A stretch of DNA of 64,000 bases from Kappaphycus alvarezii (taxonomy: Eukaryota > Rhodophyta > Florideophyceae > Gigartinales > Solieriaceae), in contig NADL03000001.1 of the NCBI GenBank assembly GCA_002205965.3, positions 310,001 to 374,000 on the forward strand, given 5' to 3'. A program made the position numbers and the translations under genes. The notes under the pieces were generated by a model that saw nothing but the letters and a program-made list of their open reading frames with translations, was not told the DNA's origin and did not search any database. Numbering within the stretch: position 1 is the stretch's first letter; each line of letters begins with the position of its first letter. Shown piece by piece: positions 63,740 to 64,000 of the stretch.

Positions 63740-64000
63740 CTACTGCGAAGCAGAAGAATGGGTCTCAAGGCTTTCCACTTTATTGAGGATAGGACGTAGA
63801 TGATCCACGGCTTCCACGATAATATTGGGCACTGGAACACTGAAACGACGACAAAGTTTGTCTCTGACCGCTACTGGTGGAAATTTATGCATAGGGACAT
63901 CCAAAACTACGTGAAAAGTTGTGAGGGATGTCAGAAGACAAAACAGATCCCAAAATTCCTTACAAGCCTGAAAACCCCGTTTTCAAACATATTAGAGACT
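63740..64000 (+). pseudogene. Gypsy-alpha copy 2 integrase zinc domain, truncated by the window
   Basis: FHDNIGHWNTETTTKFVSDR, YWWKFMHRDIQNYVKS and CEGCQKTKQIPK give the complete H-H-C-C zinc-binding set (His at 63815 and 63830, Cys at 63920 and 63929). The same segment in copy 1 has lost both Cys. The DDE core would lie beyond the right edge. Confidence 0.8.

Larger units (their letters stand above)
60218..64000 (+). mobile_element. Gypsy-alpha copy 2: Gag, protease, RT, RNase H, start of integrase; right end cut by the window
   Basis: The most complete LTR element here. The order Gag, zinc knuckle, protease, RT, RNase H, integrase is that of Ty3/Gypsy. Frameshifts and stops interrupt every domain. 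The zinc knuckle, protease DSG and integrase HHCC are intact, but the RT active site is not. Compared with copy 1 it retains the RT/RNase H that copy 1 lacks. The rest of the integrase and the 3' LTR lie beyond 64000. Confidence 0.85.

Overview
This window looks like nuclear DNA from a photosynthetic eukaryote with a repeat-rich, intron-poor genome. The only gene I can assign to the host is an uninterrupted, plastid-targeted delta-aminolevulinate dehydratase (hemB/ALAD) on the minus strand at 31.8-33.1 kb. It has the Asp-type metal site of plant and algal enzymes. Its N-terminus carries an early Phe followed by a Ser/Thr/Arg-rich stretch, as in red-algal transit peptides. Together with the dense, decayed retrotransposons, this makes a florideophyte red alga (Chondrus-like) my best guess, but the sequence alone cannot prove it. 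I saw no tRNA, rRNA, CRISPR array or bacterial operon structure.

Almost everything else is transposon debris. Layout: 1-3.5 kb, C-rich Copia element (PR-IN-RT-RNase H, plus). 4.2-7.6 kb, Gypsy-alpha copy 1, lacking RT/RNase H. 7.7-8.4 kb, non-LTR 3' fragment (family C). 8.9-10.3 kb, unassigned decayed coding. 10.6-10.8 kb, isolated Gypsy-alpha promoter/leader (minus). 12.2-14.3 kb, AT-rich Copia copy 1 (plus; Gag and integrase). 14.3-23 kb, mostly AT-rich DNA with a small non-LTR piece, a purine-rich tract and an acidic-peptide repeat. 23.4-25.0 kb, two non-LTR pieces. 25.9-29.7 kb, AT-rich Copia copy 2 (minus). 29.86-30.43 kb, non-LTR family D nuclease end. 30.4-31.4 kb, a segment flanked by an inverted repeat. 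31.8-33.1 kb, hemB.

34.7-38.2 kb holds the most complete non-LTR element (family A). 39.3-45.4 kb is a nest of non-LTR copies of families B, C and D in both orientations with a cluster of short repeats. 46.2 kb carries the second acidic-peptide repeat and 47.1 kb a 28-bp minisatellite. 50.4-51.3 kb is Gypsy-beta RT/RNase H. 52.87-53.33 kb is a MITE-like element with TA flanks. 53.3-59.9 kb is AT-rich and gene-free apart from a structured repeat. 60.1-64 kb is Gypsy-alpha copy 2, truncated by the window edge.

The elements share a logic but are nearly all dead. LTR elements show Gag zinc knuckles, DSG proteases, DD reverse transcriptases and HHCC/DDE integrases in various states of loss. The non-LTR elements encode an RT followed by a CCHC/RHN zinc region and a C-terminal R-x-D...D-V...K nuclease-like domain of the R2 restriction-like type. 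The observations most worth checking are: a one-base frameshift near the hemB C-terminus; a roughly 97-bp dispersed repeat (33.66 and 55.72 kb) that forms two adjacent hairpins and differs between copies almost only by transitions; a 460-bp MITE-like element; and a conserved acidic peptide (DILEESFGSD) in an unassigned repeat family.
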